The position numbers were made by a program, and so were the translations under genes. Shown here in pieces: positions 42,149 to 51,015 of a DNA stretch of 64,000 nucleotides; position 1 is the stretch's first letter; every line of letters begins with the position of its first letter. The notes beneath the pieces were generated by a model. The model saw nothing but the letters and a program-made list of their open reading frames with translations. It was not told where the DNA came from and searched no databases. Origin of the DNA: an uncultured Chitinophagaceae bacterium (GTDB lineage: Bacteria > Bacteroidota > Bacteroidia > Chitinophagales > Chitinophagaceae); contig CALGAP010000007.1 in NCBI GenBank assembly GCA_937958995.1, positions 1 through 64,000 of the forward strand, given 5' to 3'.

Positions 42149-44632
42149 ATGAATAAAGCCTTGTTTCAGAAAGTTTTACCGCACCTGCTTGCTATTGTTA
42201 TTTTCCTGGTTGTGGCGCTTATTTACTGCAGTCCTGCCCTCCAGGGTAAGGTGGTAAACAGTCATGATATTGCGTCATGGCAGGGAGCCAACAAGCAATC
42301 GCTTGAATTCAAAGAGCAGCATGGTCATTACCCGCTGTGGACAAACAGCCTGTTTAGCGGTATGCCCACCTTTCTGATAGCTTATGATGCCAACAACGTA
42401 GTGCCCTGGATAGTGCATCGCATACTTACACTCGGATTGCCCGTACCTATCCAGTTCTTTTTCCTGGCCGCCATCTGCTTTTATTTCCTGGCGATGGTGC
42501 TAAGGGCCAGTCCGGTGGTTGGCATATTAGGCGCGCTGGCATTTGCCTACTGCACCTACAACCCCGTGATTATTTCTGCTGGCCACGATACCAAAATGTG
42601 GTCTATTGCCTATATGCCCGCATTATTGGGTTCTGTATTGCTGATCTATGAAAAGAAATACTGGATTGGTACAGGTCTAACGGCCTTGTTTACCGCCATA
42701 CTCATCGCCATGAACCACGTGCAGATAGATTACTACCTGGCGATGACAATCTTCATCATGACCATTTTTTATGCCGTACGCTGGATAAAGAGCGGCGAGT
42801 TAAAACATTTCGCGATGGCGGCTGTACTCACGCTCGGTGCTGCCGCAGTGGGTGTGTTGACCAATGCCGTCAACCTGATGTCGGTATACGAATATCAGAA
42901 AGAAACGATTCGTCATGGCGGTTCCGAACTGTCGGATACACTGATAGCAAAGAACAGCGAGACCGGCGTAAGTCGCGATTACGCCATGAGCTATAGCCTC
43001 AAGATCACCGAACCATTTGTGATGTTTGCCGCGCACATGTACGGCGGCGCCGATGGCAAACCCACGATGGACCCGGAAAAATCGAAAACCTATGAAGTAC
43101 TGCAGAGCTTTCCCCCGCAATTGCAGCAACAACTGGGCGTAGATTATTACTGGGGCGGATTGAATGAAACCGGTCTTGGTACCTCGGGCCCGCCCTATAT
43201 CGGCGCCATCACCATATTCCTGGCATTGCTGGGTGTGTTCCTGCTCGATAACAAACACAAATGGTGGATGCTGACTACTATTGCCTTCGCCATCATGATT
43301 TCGTGGGGAAGTTATTTCGAAGGTCTCAGCGGTTTCCTGTACGATAACCTACCATTCTACGACAAGTTCCGCGCACCTTCCATGATACTGGTATTGCCGC
43401 AGTTGCTCTTCCCCATACTCGCTGTATTGACAGTACAACGCGTAGCCGATGAGCCTAACAAAAAATCACTGCTGAAGCCTTTCAAAAAAGGCATTATTCT
43501 TACTGCGGCGGTTTTTGCCGTGATGCTGCTCATTTATATTTCATCGAGCTTTTCGGGGAGATATGACCGTGAACTGATGCAGCAGGTATCCCAAACCGGG
43601 CAGACTCAGCTGATTCAACTGATCAACAGTTTTGCGGACGCCCTGAAAGAAGACCGCAGGTCGCTGATGATCGGCAGCATTGGCCGCAGCTTTGGCTTTG
43701 TGCTGGTGGCGGCATTGATACTGTTTGCCTGGATCAGAAACAACCTGAACCGCAATGCGGTGGTGGCAGGACTCACCGTGCTGGTGCTGATTGATCTGCT
43801 GGTGATAGACTCGAAATACCTGAACGCCGATGATTTTGTGGAGAAAGAAGATTTCAAGGAGTTCCCCATGACCCAGGCCGATCAGCAGATAAGACAGGAT
43901 ACGGGTTATTACCGCGTGTTTAATATCGATCCCAACCGCTGGCAGGAAAACGTGACTTCATCATTTCATAATTCCATTGGCGGTTATCACGCGGCTAAAT
44001 TGAAGATATACCAGGACCTGATAGAGCATCAGCTCAGCAAGAACCCGCCGAATATGCAGGTGCTGAACATGCTGAATGCGAAATATTTTATTCAGACCGA
44101 CAGGCAGACCGGTCAGAAGCAGTATTCGATCAATCCCGAAGCTTTTGGTCCGGCATGGCTGGTGAAATCTATTCACTACGTGCCTGGTCCGCGACAGGAA
44201 ATGTCTGCGCTCGACAGCATCAATGTACGCGAAACAGCCATTGTGCAGGAAGCATTCAAAGGCTCCATACCTTTTGAGCCGCAATGGGACAGCACTGCAA
44301 CTATAAGTTTAGTAAAAAACGAAAACGACAAGATCAACTATTCGTTTTCGGCGGCCAGCAACCAGTTTGCCGTATTCAGTGAGATATATTACAAGGCCGG
44401 CTGGAAGGCATTCATCGACGGGCAGGAAGCGCCAATAGTGCGCGTGAATTATGTGCTGCGCGGACTGGCAGTGCCTTCGGGTCAGCATAATATTGAATTC
44501 CGTTTCGAGCCGCAGGGTTATCTTACCGGCCGCAGCCTGACTACGGTAGCTTCCATTATACTGGTATTATTGCTGGGGCTCGGCATTTTCCTGGAATGGC
44601 GTAACCGCAGTCCGAAGGTTGCAAAAGCGTAA
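42149..44632 (+). CDS. YfhO-family polytopic membrane protein (GT-C-like)
   Basis: 827 residues from ATG 42149 (MNKALFQKVLPHLL); an upstream in-frame ATG would place coding over the divergent gene start. About twelve membrane helices are followed by a periplasmic C-terminal domain (NQFAVFSEIYYKAGWKAFIDG) and a last helix. SHDIASWQGANKQ and PLWTNSLFSGMPT are hallmarks of Bacteroidota YfhO proteins. Bacillus YfhO is needed to glycosylate lipoteichoic acid; here a role in sugar transfer onto a surface glycan is inferred from the three glycosyltransferase genes directly downstream (gaps or overlaps of under 20 bp). Confidence 0.88.
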   Translation: MNKALFQKVLPHLLAIVIFLVVALIYCSPALQGKVVNSHDIASWQGANKQSLEFKEQHGHYPLWTNSLFSGMPTFLIAYDANNVVPWIVHRILTLGLPVPIQFFFLAAICFYFLAMVLRASPVVGILGALAFAYCTYNPVIISAGHDTKMWSIAYMPALLGSVLLIYEKKYWIGTGLTALFTAILIAMNHVQIDYYLAMTIFIMTIFYAVRWIKSGELKHFAMAAVLTLGAAAVGVLTNAVNLMSVYEYQKETIRHGGSELSDTLIAKNSETGVSRDYAMSYSLKITEPFVMFAAHMYGGADGKPTMDPEKSKTYEVLQSFPPQLQQQLGVDYYWGGLNETGLGTSGPPYIGAITIFLALLGVFLLDNKHKWWMLTTIAFAIMISWGSYFEGLSGFLYDNLPFYDKFRAPSMILVLPQLLFPILAVLTVQRVADEPNKKSLLKPFKKGIILTAAVFAVMLLIYISSSFSGRYDRELMQQVSQTGQTQLIQLINSFADALKEDRRSLMIGSIGRSFGFVLVAALILFAWIRNNLNRNAVVAGLTVLVLIDLLVIDSKYLNADDFVEKEDFKEFPMTQADQQIRQDTGYYRVFNIDPNRWQENVTSSFHNSIGGYHAAKLKIYQDLIEHQLSKNPPNMQVLNMLNAKYFIQTDRQTGQKQYSINPEAFGPAWLVKSIHYVPGPRQEMSALDSINVRETAIVQEAFKGSIPFEPQWDSTATISLVKNENDKINYSFSAASNQFAVFSEIYYKAGWKAFIDGQEAPIVRVNYVLRGLAVPSGQHNIEFRFEPQGYLTGRSLTTVASIILVLLLGLGIFLEWRNRSPKVAKA

Positions 44633-44635
44633 AGC

Positions 44636-45454
44636 ATGGCGATGCCTGAAGTCAGTATTATTTTGCCCGTGTACAATGGCGGGCCTCATCTGCCGAAGGC
44701 AATCAATAGCATACTGTCGCAAAGCTTTGGCGACTTTGAGCTGATTATTGTGAACGACGGTTCCACCGATCATTCAGAAGAAGTGATCAAAAGCTTTAAT
44801 GACCCACGCATCGTGTATATCGCCAACGAACGCAACAGCGGGCTGATCTTCTCGCTTAATCGCGCCATCGACAAGGCTTCGGGCAAATACATCGCCCGCA
44901 TGGATGCCGATGATATTTGTCACCCAGACAGAATTGCCGTGCAGAAAAAATGGCTCGACGAACATCCCGGTACCAGCCTGGTGGCCAGCATCATAGAGTT
45001 TATTGATGAAAATGATCAACCTGCCGGTCAGTGGCCGAAAGACCGCGCCACCATCAGCGCCAAAAGCATTCGGAAAATGATGCCGCACGATAATTGCATT
45101 GCACATCCTTCAGTGATGGCAAGAACGGAAATACTGAAAACATTTCGATATAAGCCTTACCAGAAAAACATCGAAGACTACGACCTTTGGCTGCGACTGT
45201 TGGCCGATAGAAAAATAATCGAGAAGATCGACAGGCCGTTGCTGGAGTACCGCGTGCACGCCAAATCGGTGACGAGCGAGCACCTGAAGACAACCAACTT
45301 TTTTTTAAAACATTTTCATTGTAAAAGAAAATACCTCTACCACCGCCTGCGCGCCGGCAAGTTCAATGCATTTGATATAAAAGTGTTGATTTTTATGCTG
45401 GCCGACCTGGTGATGGGCATTTTGAAAAACCTGAAAGTATTGTTTAAGCGCTGA
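44636..45454 (+). CDS. Glycosyltransferase family 2
   Basis: 272 residues. A GT-A fold enzyme: VSIILPVYNGGPHLPKAI at the start, IIVNDGSTD for nucleotide binding, the metal site ARMDADD near residue 87, and a C-terminal amphipathic helix that may contact the membrane. It probably adds one sugar from a nucleotide sugar to a lipid-linked glycan in the cytoplasm. It starts three bases after the YfhO stop and its stop overlaps the next ATG by one base. Confidence 0.93.
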   Translation: MAMPEVSIILPVYNGGPHLPKAINSILSQSFGDFELIIVNDGSTDHSEEVIKSFNDPRIVYIANERNSGLIFSLNRAIDKASGKYIARMDADDICHPDRIAVQKKWLDEHPGTSLVASIIEFIDENDQPAGQWPKDRATISAKSIRKMMPHDNCIAHPSVMARTEILKTFRYKPYQKNIEDYDLWLRLLADRKIIEKIDRPLLEYRVHAKSVTSEHLKTTNFFLKHFHCKRKYLYHRLRAGKFNAFDIKVLIFMLADLVMGILKNLKVLFKR

Positions 45455-46656
45455 TGTACCGACTTTATATCATAAAGCGATGGATCGAAGATGTGATCAT
45501 GTTTCCCTTTATTTTACTGGGAAAACTGATCGCCATGCTGCAGCCTAAAAAGCCGGAATATGATATATGGTTTTTCTTCCCCTTTTACCATGTGGGCGGC
45601 GCCGAGAAGGTGCATGCGCAAGTGGCGCAGGCGCTGGGCGGTAAGAACTGCATCATTTATTTTACCCGTCGTTCGCATAACCAGTTGTTCTATGATCAAT
45701 TTGCGCAAAGCGGTTGTGAAATAAGAGATATTTCAAGGTATACCGACAATAAACTGATCTATTTTGTCAACATCCTATTCCGAGGCATCATTGCCTGTCA
45801 TATTAATCGCCAGCAAAAAAGGCCGGTCGTGTTTAACGGCCAGTGCAATTTTGGTTATAAGATTTCTCCCTGGATAAAGAAGAGCATTCCGCAGGTGGAA
45901 CTGATCCATTCTTTCAACAGCTTTTCCTGGATACGCATTCCCTTTTTGCCCTTCATTCGCCAGACGGTAATGATCAGCAAGGTGAGGATTGAAAATCACC
46001 TGGCACAATACCGGACACTCGGTGTTCCCACGAAATACGACGAACGAATTCGCTATATCAGCAATGGCATCCCGATTGTTGGGCGTCCGCCGGAAAAGAA
46101 ACATGATTCGCTGCGTGTGTTGTATGTAGGTCGCGCTACCTCAGAAAAGCGGGTGCACCTGGTGGCCAAAATTGCACAGGCGTTTAAACAAACAGACCCC
46201 GATGCAGAATTTACATTTGTGGGCGACGCGGAAACGGTGGTTGCGCGAGAACTGCACCAGTACTGCAATTTCCTCCCTTTTGAAACCGACGAACATACAC
46301 TTCGGTCGATATATGATGCAGCGGATATCCTGATGATCGTTTCCGATACCGAAGGTTTTCCCATGGTAGTGATGGAAGCGATGGCGCGCGGCTGCGCCAT
46401 TATTGCCACGCCGGTAGGCGATTTGCCATTGCATATCAAAAATGAGGTGAACGGTTTTATATTTACCACGGTAGATGATGAGAAGCAGATAGTATCGGAA
46501 GGCGTAGAGTATATTCGCCGGCTGAAAGCCGATGTGCCGCTCAGGAAAAGCATTATGGCAAACAATGTGCATTATGCAGAAACGCATTTCAGCATTGAAA
46601 CTTTCAATCGCAACTATAGAGAATTGATCAGCTCACTAAAACAGCCAGGCAATTGA
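45454..46656 (+). CDS. Glycosyltransferase family 4 (GT-B)
   Basis: 400 residues. The N-terminal lobe has FFFPFYHVGGAEKVHAQVA and the C-terminal GT1/GT4 lobe has LYVGRATSEKRVHLVAKIAQ and the donor-site ADILMIVSDTEGFPMVVMEA (EX7E) motif, followed by ATPVGDLP. It is a retaining glycosyltransferase for surface-glycan assembly. The ATG shares one base with the stop before it. Donor sugar unknown. Confidence 0.93.
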   Translation: MYRLYIIKRWIEDVIMFPFILLGKLIAMLQPKKPEYDIWFFFPFYHVGGAEKVHAQVAQALGGKNCIIYFTRRSHNQLFYDQFAQSGCEIRDISRYTDNKLIYFVNILFRGIIACHINRQQKRPVVFNGQCNFGYKISPWIKKSIPQVELIHSFNSFSWIRIPFLPFIRQTVMISKVRIENHLAQYRTLGVPTKYDERIRYISNGIPIVGRPPEKKHDSLRVLYVGRATSEKRVHLVAKIAQAFKQTDPDAEFTFVGDAETVVARELHQYCNFLPFETDEHTLRSIYDAADILMIVSDTEGFPMVVMEAMARGCAIIATPVGDLPLHIKNEVNGFIFTTVDDEKQIVSEGVEYIRRLKADVPLRKSIMANNVHYAETHFSIETFNRNYRELISSLKQPGN

Positions 46657-47570
46657 AACCGCTCAGCTTTGTCATAATAACCTATAACCGGCCAGCCGAT
46701 ACGCTGGACTTGCTGCGTAATATTACTACGCTGAACCGCGCGGCTGAGCTGCTGGAAGAGGTGATCGTTGTGAACAATGCTTCTACGGAAAGTTATGAAG
46801 CAGTAAAAGCGTTTATAGCTGCCAACCCGTTAATCAATTTTCGCTTCATCGATTCTCCGGAAAACCTGGGCGTTGCCAAAGGCCGCAACCTGGCTATTGG
46901 TCATGCCAAAGCCCCCATATTGATATTGCTCGACGACGATGCAGAGCTGGAGAATAAGGATGCGTTGGAAAATATTGTGGAGTTGTTTGAAGAGCAAAAG
47001 ACCCCTGGGCGCCCGCTGGGCATCATTTCCTTTAAAGTGCTCTACCACTCCAACCATCAAATGCAGGTCAACGCATTTCCCCACAAACAATTCGAAGAGC
47101 ATAAAGATCTTTCATTTTTTTATACCTACTATTTTGCCGGCGGCGCGCACGCTATTAAAAAAGAGGTGCTGGAAAAAGTAGGCTCCTACCCTACCGACTT
47201 TTTCTACGGTATGGAAGAGTACGATCTAAGCTACCGTGTGCTGGAGGCGGGTTATAGCATCGCTTATACCGACAAGGTGGTGATGTTGCATAAAGAATCC
47301 CCGTTGGGCCGCAAGCCGAAAAAAGAAAAACTGCAGATGATGTGGGTCAACAAAAGTAAGGTGGCTTACCGGCATCTGCCGAAGAAATATTTTTACAGCA
47401 CGGCCTTTATGTGGTCGCTGGAATATTTGAAAAAAACCGGCTGGAACCTGGCAGGATTTTTCGGTGGCTGGAAGAAAGTGCTGGCCATTACGCGCACCGA
47501 AAAAAGAACACCAGTGAGCTCTGAAACGCTCGAATACCTGCGCCGCGTGAAAGCGAGATTGTGGTATTGA
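46653..47570 (+). CDS. Glycosyltransferase family 2
   Basis: 305 residues. It begins with TTG at 46653, overlapping the previous TGA stop; no upstream ATG is available in frame, and the N-terminus LSFVIITYNRPADTLDLL starts right there. VVNNAS, FIDSPENLGVAKGRN and LLDDDAELE (metal site) define the family, and GMEEYDLSYRVLEAGY carries the catalytic ED. Rhamnosyltransferase-like members look alike, but the sugar cannot be assigned. Part of the YfhO operon. Confidence 0.92.
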   Translation: MKPLSFVIITYNRPADTLDLLRNITTLNRAAELLEEVIVVNNASTESYEAVKAFIAANPLINFRFIDSPENLGVAKGRNLAIGHAKAPILILLDDDAELENKDALENIVELFEEQKTPGRPLGIISFKVLYHSNHQMQVNAFPHKQFEEHKDLSFFYTYYFAGGAHAIKKEVLEKVGSYPTDFFYGMEEYDLSYRVLEAGYSIAYTDKVVMLHKESPLGRKPKKEKLQMMWVNKSKVAYRHLPKKYFYSTAFMWSLEYLKKTGWNLAGFFGGWKKVLAITRTEKRTPVSSETLEYLRRVKARLWY

Positions 47571-47589
47571 AACAAAAATTATTCTCTCT

Positions 47590-48342
47590 ATGAGATTGAC
47601 AAAGTACCCGGAATATGTTGCGAAAAAGCTGTTGAAGAAATGGCCCAAGGGAATTATTCGCTTTTTCCAGTTCTGGGGCGACTATGCAAAATATAGAAAG
47701 GCAAATGATGGCCGGTTTAAGTTGTCGCCCCACAACGCATACCTCTGCCTGTACGATAACACCACCCAGACACCCTTCGATCAGCACTATACCTATCACC
47801 CCGCCTGGGCAGCGCGCAAGCTGGCCGAACTGCGACCGGAATGGCATGTGGACATTTCATCCATATTGCATTTCAGCACGATTGTTTCAGCATTTATCCC
47901 TATCAGATTTTATGACTATCGTCCGGCTGCCGTAAAACTGCCGGGACTGGAATCGGGCGCTGCCGACCTGGTGCAACTGCATTTTGAAAGCAACTCCATA
48001 CCCTCGCTTTCGTGCATGCACACCATTGAGCATATCGGCCTCGGCCGCTACGGCGACCCCATAGATCCGCGGGGAGATCTAAAAGCGGCCAACGAGTTGA
48101 AGCGGGTATTAAAACCGGGCGGACATTTCCTGTTTGTTACTCCTGTAGGCAAGCCAAAGATTGAATACAATGCACATAGAATTTACAGCTTTGAGCAGGT
48201 CATGGAAATGTTTTCGGGACTTGATCTGGTGGAATTTTCCCTGGTGCCCGATAGCGGCGAATTGATTGAAAATGCCGATCCCGCGCGGGTGTCACAACAG
48301 ATATATGGTTGCGGTTGCTTACTGTTTAAGAAACCTGCTTGA
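47590..48342 (+). CDS. DUF268 methyltransferase-like protein
   Basis: 250 residues. DUF268 is a Rossmann-like family. Here the glycine-rich SAM loop is weak (HVDISSILHFSTIVSAFI in place of a normal DxGxGxG), while the downstream part is good (SCMHTIEHIGLGRYGDPID; ELKRVLKPGGHFLFVTPVG). It probably modifies the glycan or an aglycone, if active. The gene follows the second GT2 gene by 19 bp, as last member of the operon. Function is inferred from context only. Confidence 0.8.
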   Translation: MRLTKYPEYVAKKLLKKWPKGIIRFFQFWGDYAKYRKANDGRFKLSPHNAYLCLYDNTTQTPFDQHYTYHPAWAARKLAELRPEWHVDISSILHFSTIVSAFIPIRFYDYRPAAVKLPGLESGAADLVQLHFESNSIPSLSCMHTIEHIGLGRYGDPIDPRGDLKAANELKRVLKPGGHFLFVTPVGKPKIEYNAHRIYSFEQVMEMFSGLDLVEFSLVPDSGELIENADPARVSQQIYGCGCLLFKKPA

Positions 48343-48373
48343 TTAATGTTTTTGATAATAACCCGCGGGGCTA

Positions 48374-49228
48374 TCATAATCTTATCCACGAAGGCGGAAT
48401 CAAATCTCTCGTATCAAATTTTGCCTGGTTAAACCATTTCCTGGGAGCTATCACTATTTTCTCCGGGTATTCATTTAACCAGGCTGCCCACCAGCTGAAC
48501 GTACTATTCGCCAGGATGCCGTGCCTGCACTGGCTCATCAGGTAAAAATCTTCAATCGCATTTTTGCTTAACTCACCACTGGCATAATGATGCGGATGGT
48601 GGAACCGAAGGTTTTCTTTTGCCCAGTCAATATCATCTGAAAATATATAAAACACCGGGTTGGGTACGCGTTCTTCGATCAACCTGATCGCATTTTCATA
48701 GTATTCAATGGGCTGGAGGCCTAAAACTTTCAGCGCTGTCGGGGTCAGGTAATCTCCGCGTCGAATATGAATAAAAACGCTGTTACTGAGTTTGATCTCG
48801 TTCTTTATCCCCTCCAGGGGCCGGATATACTGCGGTTTCACTACCAGCAGTTTTCTTATTTCATTTTCAAAAGGCAGAAAATACTTTTCCGATTGGCGGA
48901 GTCCTTTTAAGTGTACGGGGAAGGATGCGTTGAAAAAATTCTCATCATAAGTGTAGTCCTTTTCGCGGTAAATTCTCCTTTTGTGGTTGGGTCTTAGCTT
49001 GTCGGCGATTTTGCGAACAAAGTTTCTCTTTTCAAGAGAGGCAATTTCATCTTCACATGCAACGGGATCGTCTATATGAAAATAATGCAGGTCGTGCGAT
49101 TTATTATTCGCAGTATAATACCTGGTATCAAGCTTCAGCGTGGCGCCACCATGAAGGGCGAGGCTTTTAGCCGATGCGTATTGAAACAGCTGATTTCCCA
49201 GCCCGCCGTTTAATTCTACTATAATCAT
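48374..49228 (-). CDS. Alpha-1,2-fucosyltransferase (GT11)
   Basis: 284 residues from ATG 49228 (MIIVELNGGLGNQLFQYA); a longer frame adds twelve basic residues without support. The GLGNQLFQYA start and FIHIRRGDYL (HxRRGDY, GDP-fucose binding) identify GT11, and NSTFSWWAAWLNEYPEK is the third motif. It transfers fucose to galactose, adding to a surface glycan. It lies convergent to the glycosyltransferase operon with a 31-bp gap, so its expression is separate, though the job is probably shared. A near -7 box TATACTTG lies at 49262-49269 (minus strand). Confidence 0.93.
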   Translation of the reverse strand: MIIVELNGGLGNQLFQYASAKSLALHGGATLKLDTRYYTANNKSHDLHYFHIDDPVACEDEIASLEKRNFVRKIADKLRPNHKRRIYREKDYTYDENFFNASFPVHLKGLRQSEKYFLPFENEIRKLLVVKPQYIRPLEGIKNEIKLSNSVFIHIRRGDYLTPTALKVLGLQPIEYYENAIRLIEERVPNPVFYIFSDDIDWAKENLRFHHPHHYASGELSKNAIEDFYLMSQCRHGILANSTFSWWAAWLNEYPEKIVIAPRKWFNQAKFDTRDLIPPSWIRL

Positions 49229-49282
49229 ATCTTTGCGCGGTTCCCGCTTAAATTGAGACTGCAAGTATAATTAAATTATCGT

Positions 49283-50026
49283 ATGGCAAGTTTTATCAAA
49301 GACAAACTGGAAAAGCTAACCAGCAAATTGTTGGGCAATGAAAAACGATATGCCGAGATAAAATTCTGGAGAAATGAGTTGCAGCGGTATATGCAGTGGT
49401 ACGACGGGACAATCAGCGAACTATATGGACACCCTGCTCCTGCTGCCGATCAAAAGGTGGTGGATGCCAATAAACAATTGAGCGCCCTGCTCACATTTTT
49501 TGAGATACACCAGAAAACAAAATACTATAAGGACCTATTGTTAGAAAAGGATGAATTTCGCGGAATGAAGCTGCTCGACGTAGGCTCTGGCCCCTTTCCC
49601 AGCGCACTCTGTTTTGAGGGCTGTGAGGTGTATTGCCTGGACCCGCTTTTCGACAGTTATCTGAGCGCAGGTTTTCCTATACATTGCTATGGCGAAAGAG
49701 CGCGTTTTGTACATGCAAGGGCTGAAGAAATACCCGTGAAGGACGGTTTTTTCGATGCCGTTATTTCAGCAAACGCGATTGACCATGTAGACGATTTTGC
49801 GCAGACTGCCGGTGAACTGAGAAGAGTATTGAAGCCCGGCGGCCGCTTTCGCATGCACGTTCATTACCATGCAAAGACAACCACCGAGCCGATTGAACTG
49901 AACGACGAAATTTTCCTGCAGCATTACTCTTGGGTCAGCGGATTAAAAAAACTCCACGAATCAAAAGCCAAAACTGGCTCTGTCGTGGAATCCGATGATG
50001 AACTCTATGTGGTTTGGGGAAATTAG
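49283..50026 (+). CDS. Class I SAM-dependent methyltransferase
   Basis: 247 residues. The SAM-binding loop is LLDVGSGPFPS (around residue 95), followed by CLDPLF, HARAEEIPV, FDAVISANAIDHV and ELRRVLKPGGRFRMHVHY. Small methyltransferases beside glycosyltransferases often cap or modify glycans; that is inference. It starts 54 bp from the divergent fucosyltransferase start. The 180 bp after it hold no visible gene. Confidence 0.88.
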   Translation: MASFIKDKLEKLTSKLLGNEKRYAEIKFWRNELQRYMQWYDGTISELYGHPAPAADQKVVDANKQLSALLTFFEIHQKTKYYKDLLLEKDEFRGMKLLDVGSGPFPSALCFEGCEVYCLDPLFDSYLSAGFPIHCYGERARFVHARAEEIPVKDGFFDAVISANAIDHVDDFAQTAGELRRVLKPGGRFRMHVHYHAKTTTEPIELNDEIFLQHYSWVSGLKKLHESKAKTGSVVESDDELYVVWGN

Positions 50027-50208
50027 GATTTTCGCATAACTGTGTCAGTTCTTGAGACGGCCCGCTTTACCGCTGAAATAAGGATCCAGGTGATAACGCA
50101 AGGCAATGGTCGAAACAACTGGGGTCGGGTTTTTGGCGAAAATATTGGTTTTGCCGGGAAAATTACCAACCCAACCCGCAGGCAACTGAATAAGAGGGGA
50201 TTTTCAGA

Positions 50209-50958
50209 TCATATCGGCACCTGCACAGCCAGTTTATCGAGGAAAAGCTGCAGCGCCTTTCTCTTTGCTGCATCCAGCCTGTAACTCACATTTTCAGTAT
50301 AGTACTTTTTCAGATCAAAAAAGGGAAAGGGATTTTCTGCTACCACAGCGTCGATGTTTTGCAGTCCCCATTCATTGGCTTCGTTAAATGCTGCCACAAA
50401 ATCATCGGGCAGTTGTTTATTGCTGATCCAGGCGGCAAATACAAAAGGCAAACCCGTGTGGTCTTTCCATGCTTCGCCCAGGTCATACACGTATTTCGAA
50501 TGACTTTGCTGCTCCAATGCACGGTCACCGATCAGTACGGCAGCGGTGGTGCCTTTTATGGAAGAGCGAAAATCGCTGGAGGTTTCTGTCAATACCGGGT
50601 TTATTTTCCAGTATTCGCGCAACAGGATTTTTGCCAGTGCCACAGAAGTACGGCTTTGATAATCGAGCAATACTTCCTTCACTTCTTCAATGGGTACTTC
50701 GCTAAACACACATACCGAAGCCACCGTGCCATCGCAACCGATGCAATAATCAGAAATGATCTGGTGCTGGGGCAAATGCCGCAAAACTACTACCGGTACC
50801 AGGCCTACATCAATCTTATCTTCCATCAGCAGGCGCGCCACTCTCGAAGGGTAATCGGGAATCAACTCTACCCGGCTCGCCAGGCTCGAATGCCTGATCC
50901 CATAATTCATGGGTTTCGAGTTGAGATAGTTGACAATTCCAACCTTTATCTTCTCCAA
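50209..50958 (-). CDS. mqnA: Chorismate dehydratase MqnA (futalosine menaquinone pathway)
   Basis: 249 residues starting with TTG at 50958. It dehydrates chorismate to 3-[(1-carboxyvinyl)oxy]benzoate, the first step of the futalosine route to menaquinone. Hallmarks are VGIVNYLNSKPMNYG, IDVGLVPV, CIGCDGTVASVCVFS, DYQSRTSVAL and LPFVFAAWI. It presses against purB: the predicted -7 boxes of the two genes face each other within 21 bp. Confidence 0.93.
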   Translation of the reverse strand: MEKIKVGIVNYLNSKPMNYGIRHSSLASRVELIPDYPSRVARLLMEDKIDVGLVPVVVLRHLPQHQIISDYCIGCDGTVASVCVFSEVPIEEVKEVLLDYQSRTSVALAKILLREYWKINPVLTETSSDFRSSIKGTTAAVLIGDRALEQQSHSKYVYDLGEAWKDHTGLPFVFAAWISNKQLPDDFVAAFNEANEWGLQNIDAVVAENPFPFFDLKKYYTENVSYRLDAAKRKALQLFLDKLAVQVPI

Positions 50959-50964
50959 TTGATT

Positions 50965-50972
50965 TAATTTTG
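50965..50972 (+). promoter_or_regulatory. -7 box of purB (TAATTTTG)
   Basis: Perfect TAnnTTTG 43 bp before the purB ATG, overlapping the leader of mqnA on the other strand. Confidence 0.5.
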
Positions 50973-50977
50973 CGGCT

Positions 50978-50985
50978 CAAAGGTA
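50978..50985 (-). promoter_or_regulatory. -7 box of mqnA (TACCTTTG)
   Basis: Perfect minus-strand TAnnTTTG 19 bp before the mqnA start. It lies inside the predicted start region of the purB transcript. Confidence 0.5.
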
Positions 50986-51015
50986 CACGACGAGCCCTAA
51001 TAAACAACAATTGTA

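Noticed and set aside
50042..50284. 80-codon plus-strand frame after the methyltransferase
   Set aside because: Runs into the 3' end of mqnA on the other strand and shows no family signature; the gap appears to be non-coding.
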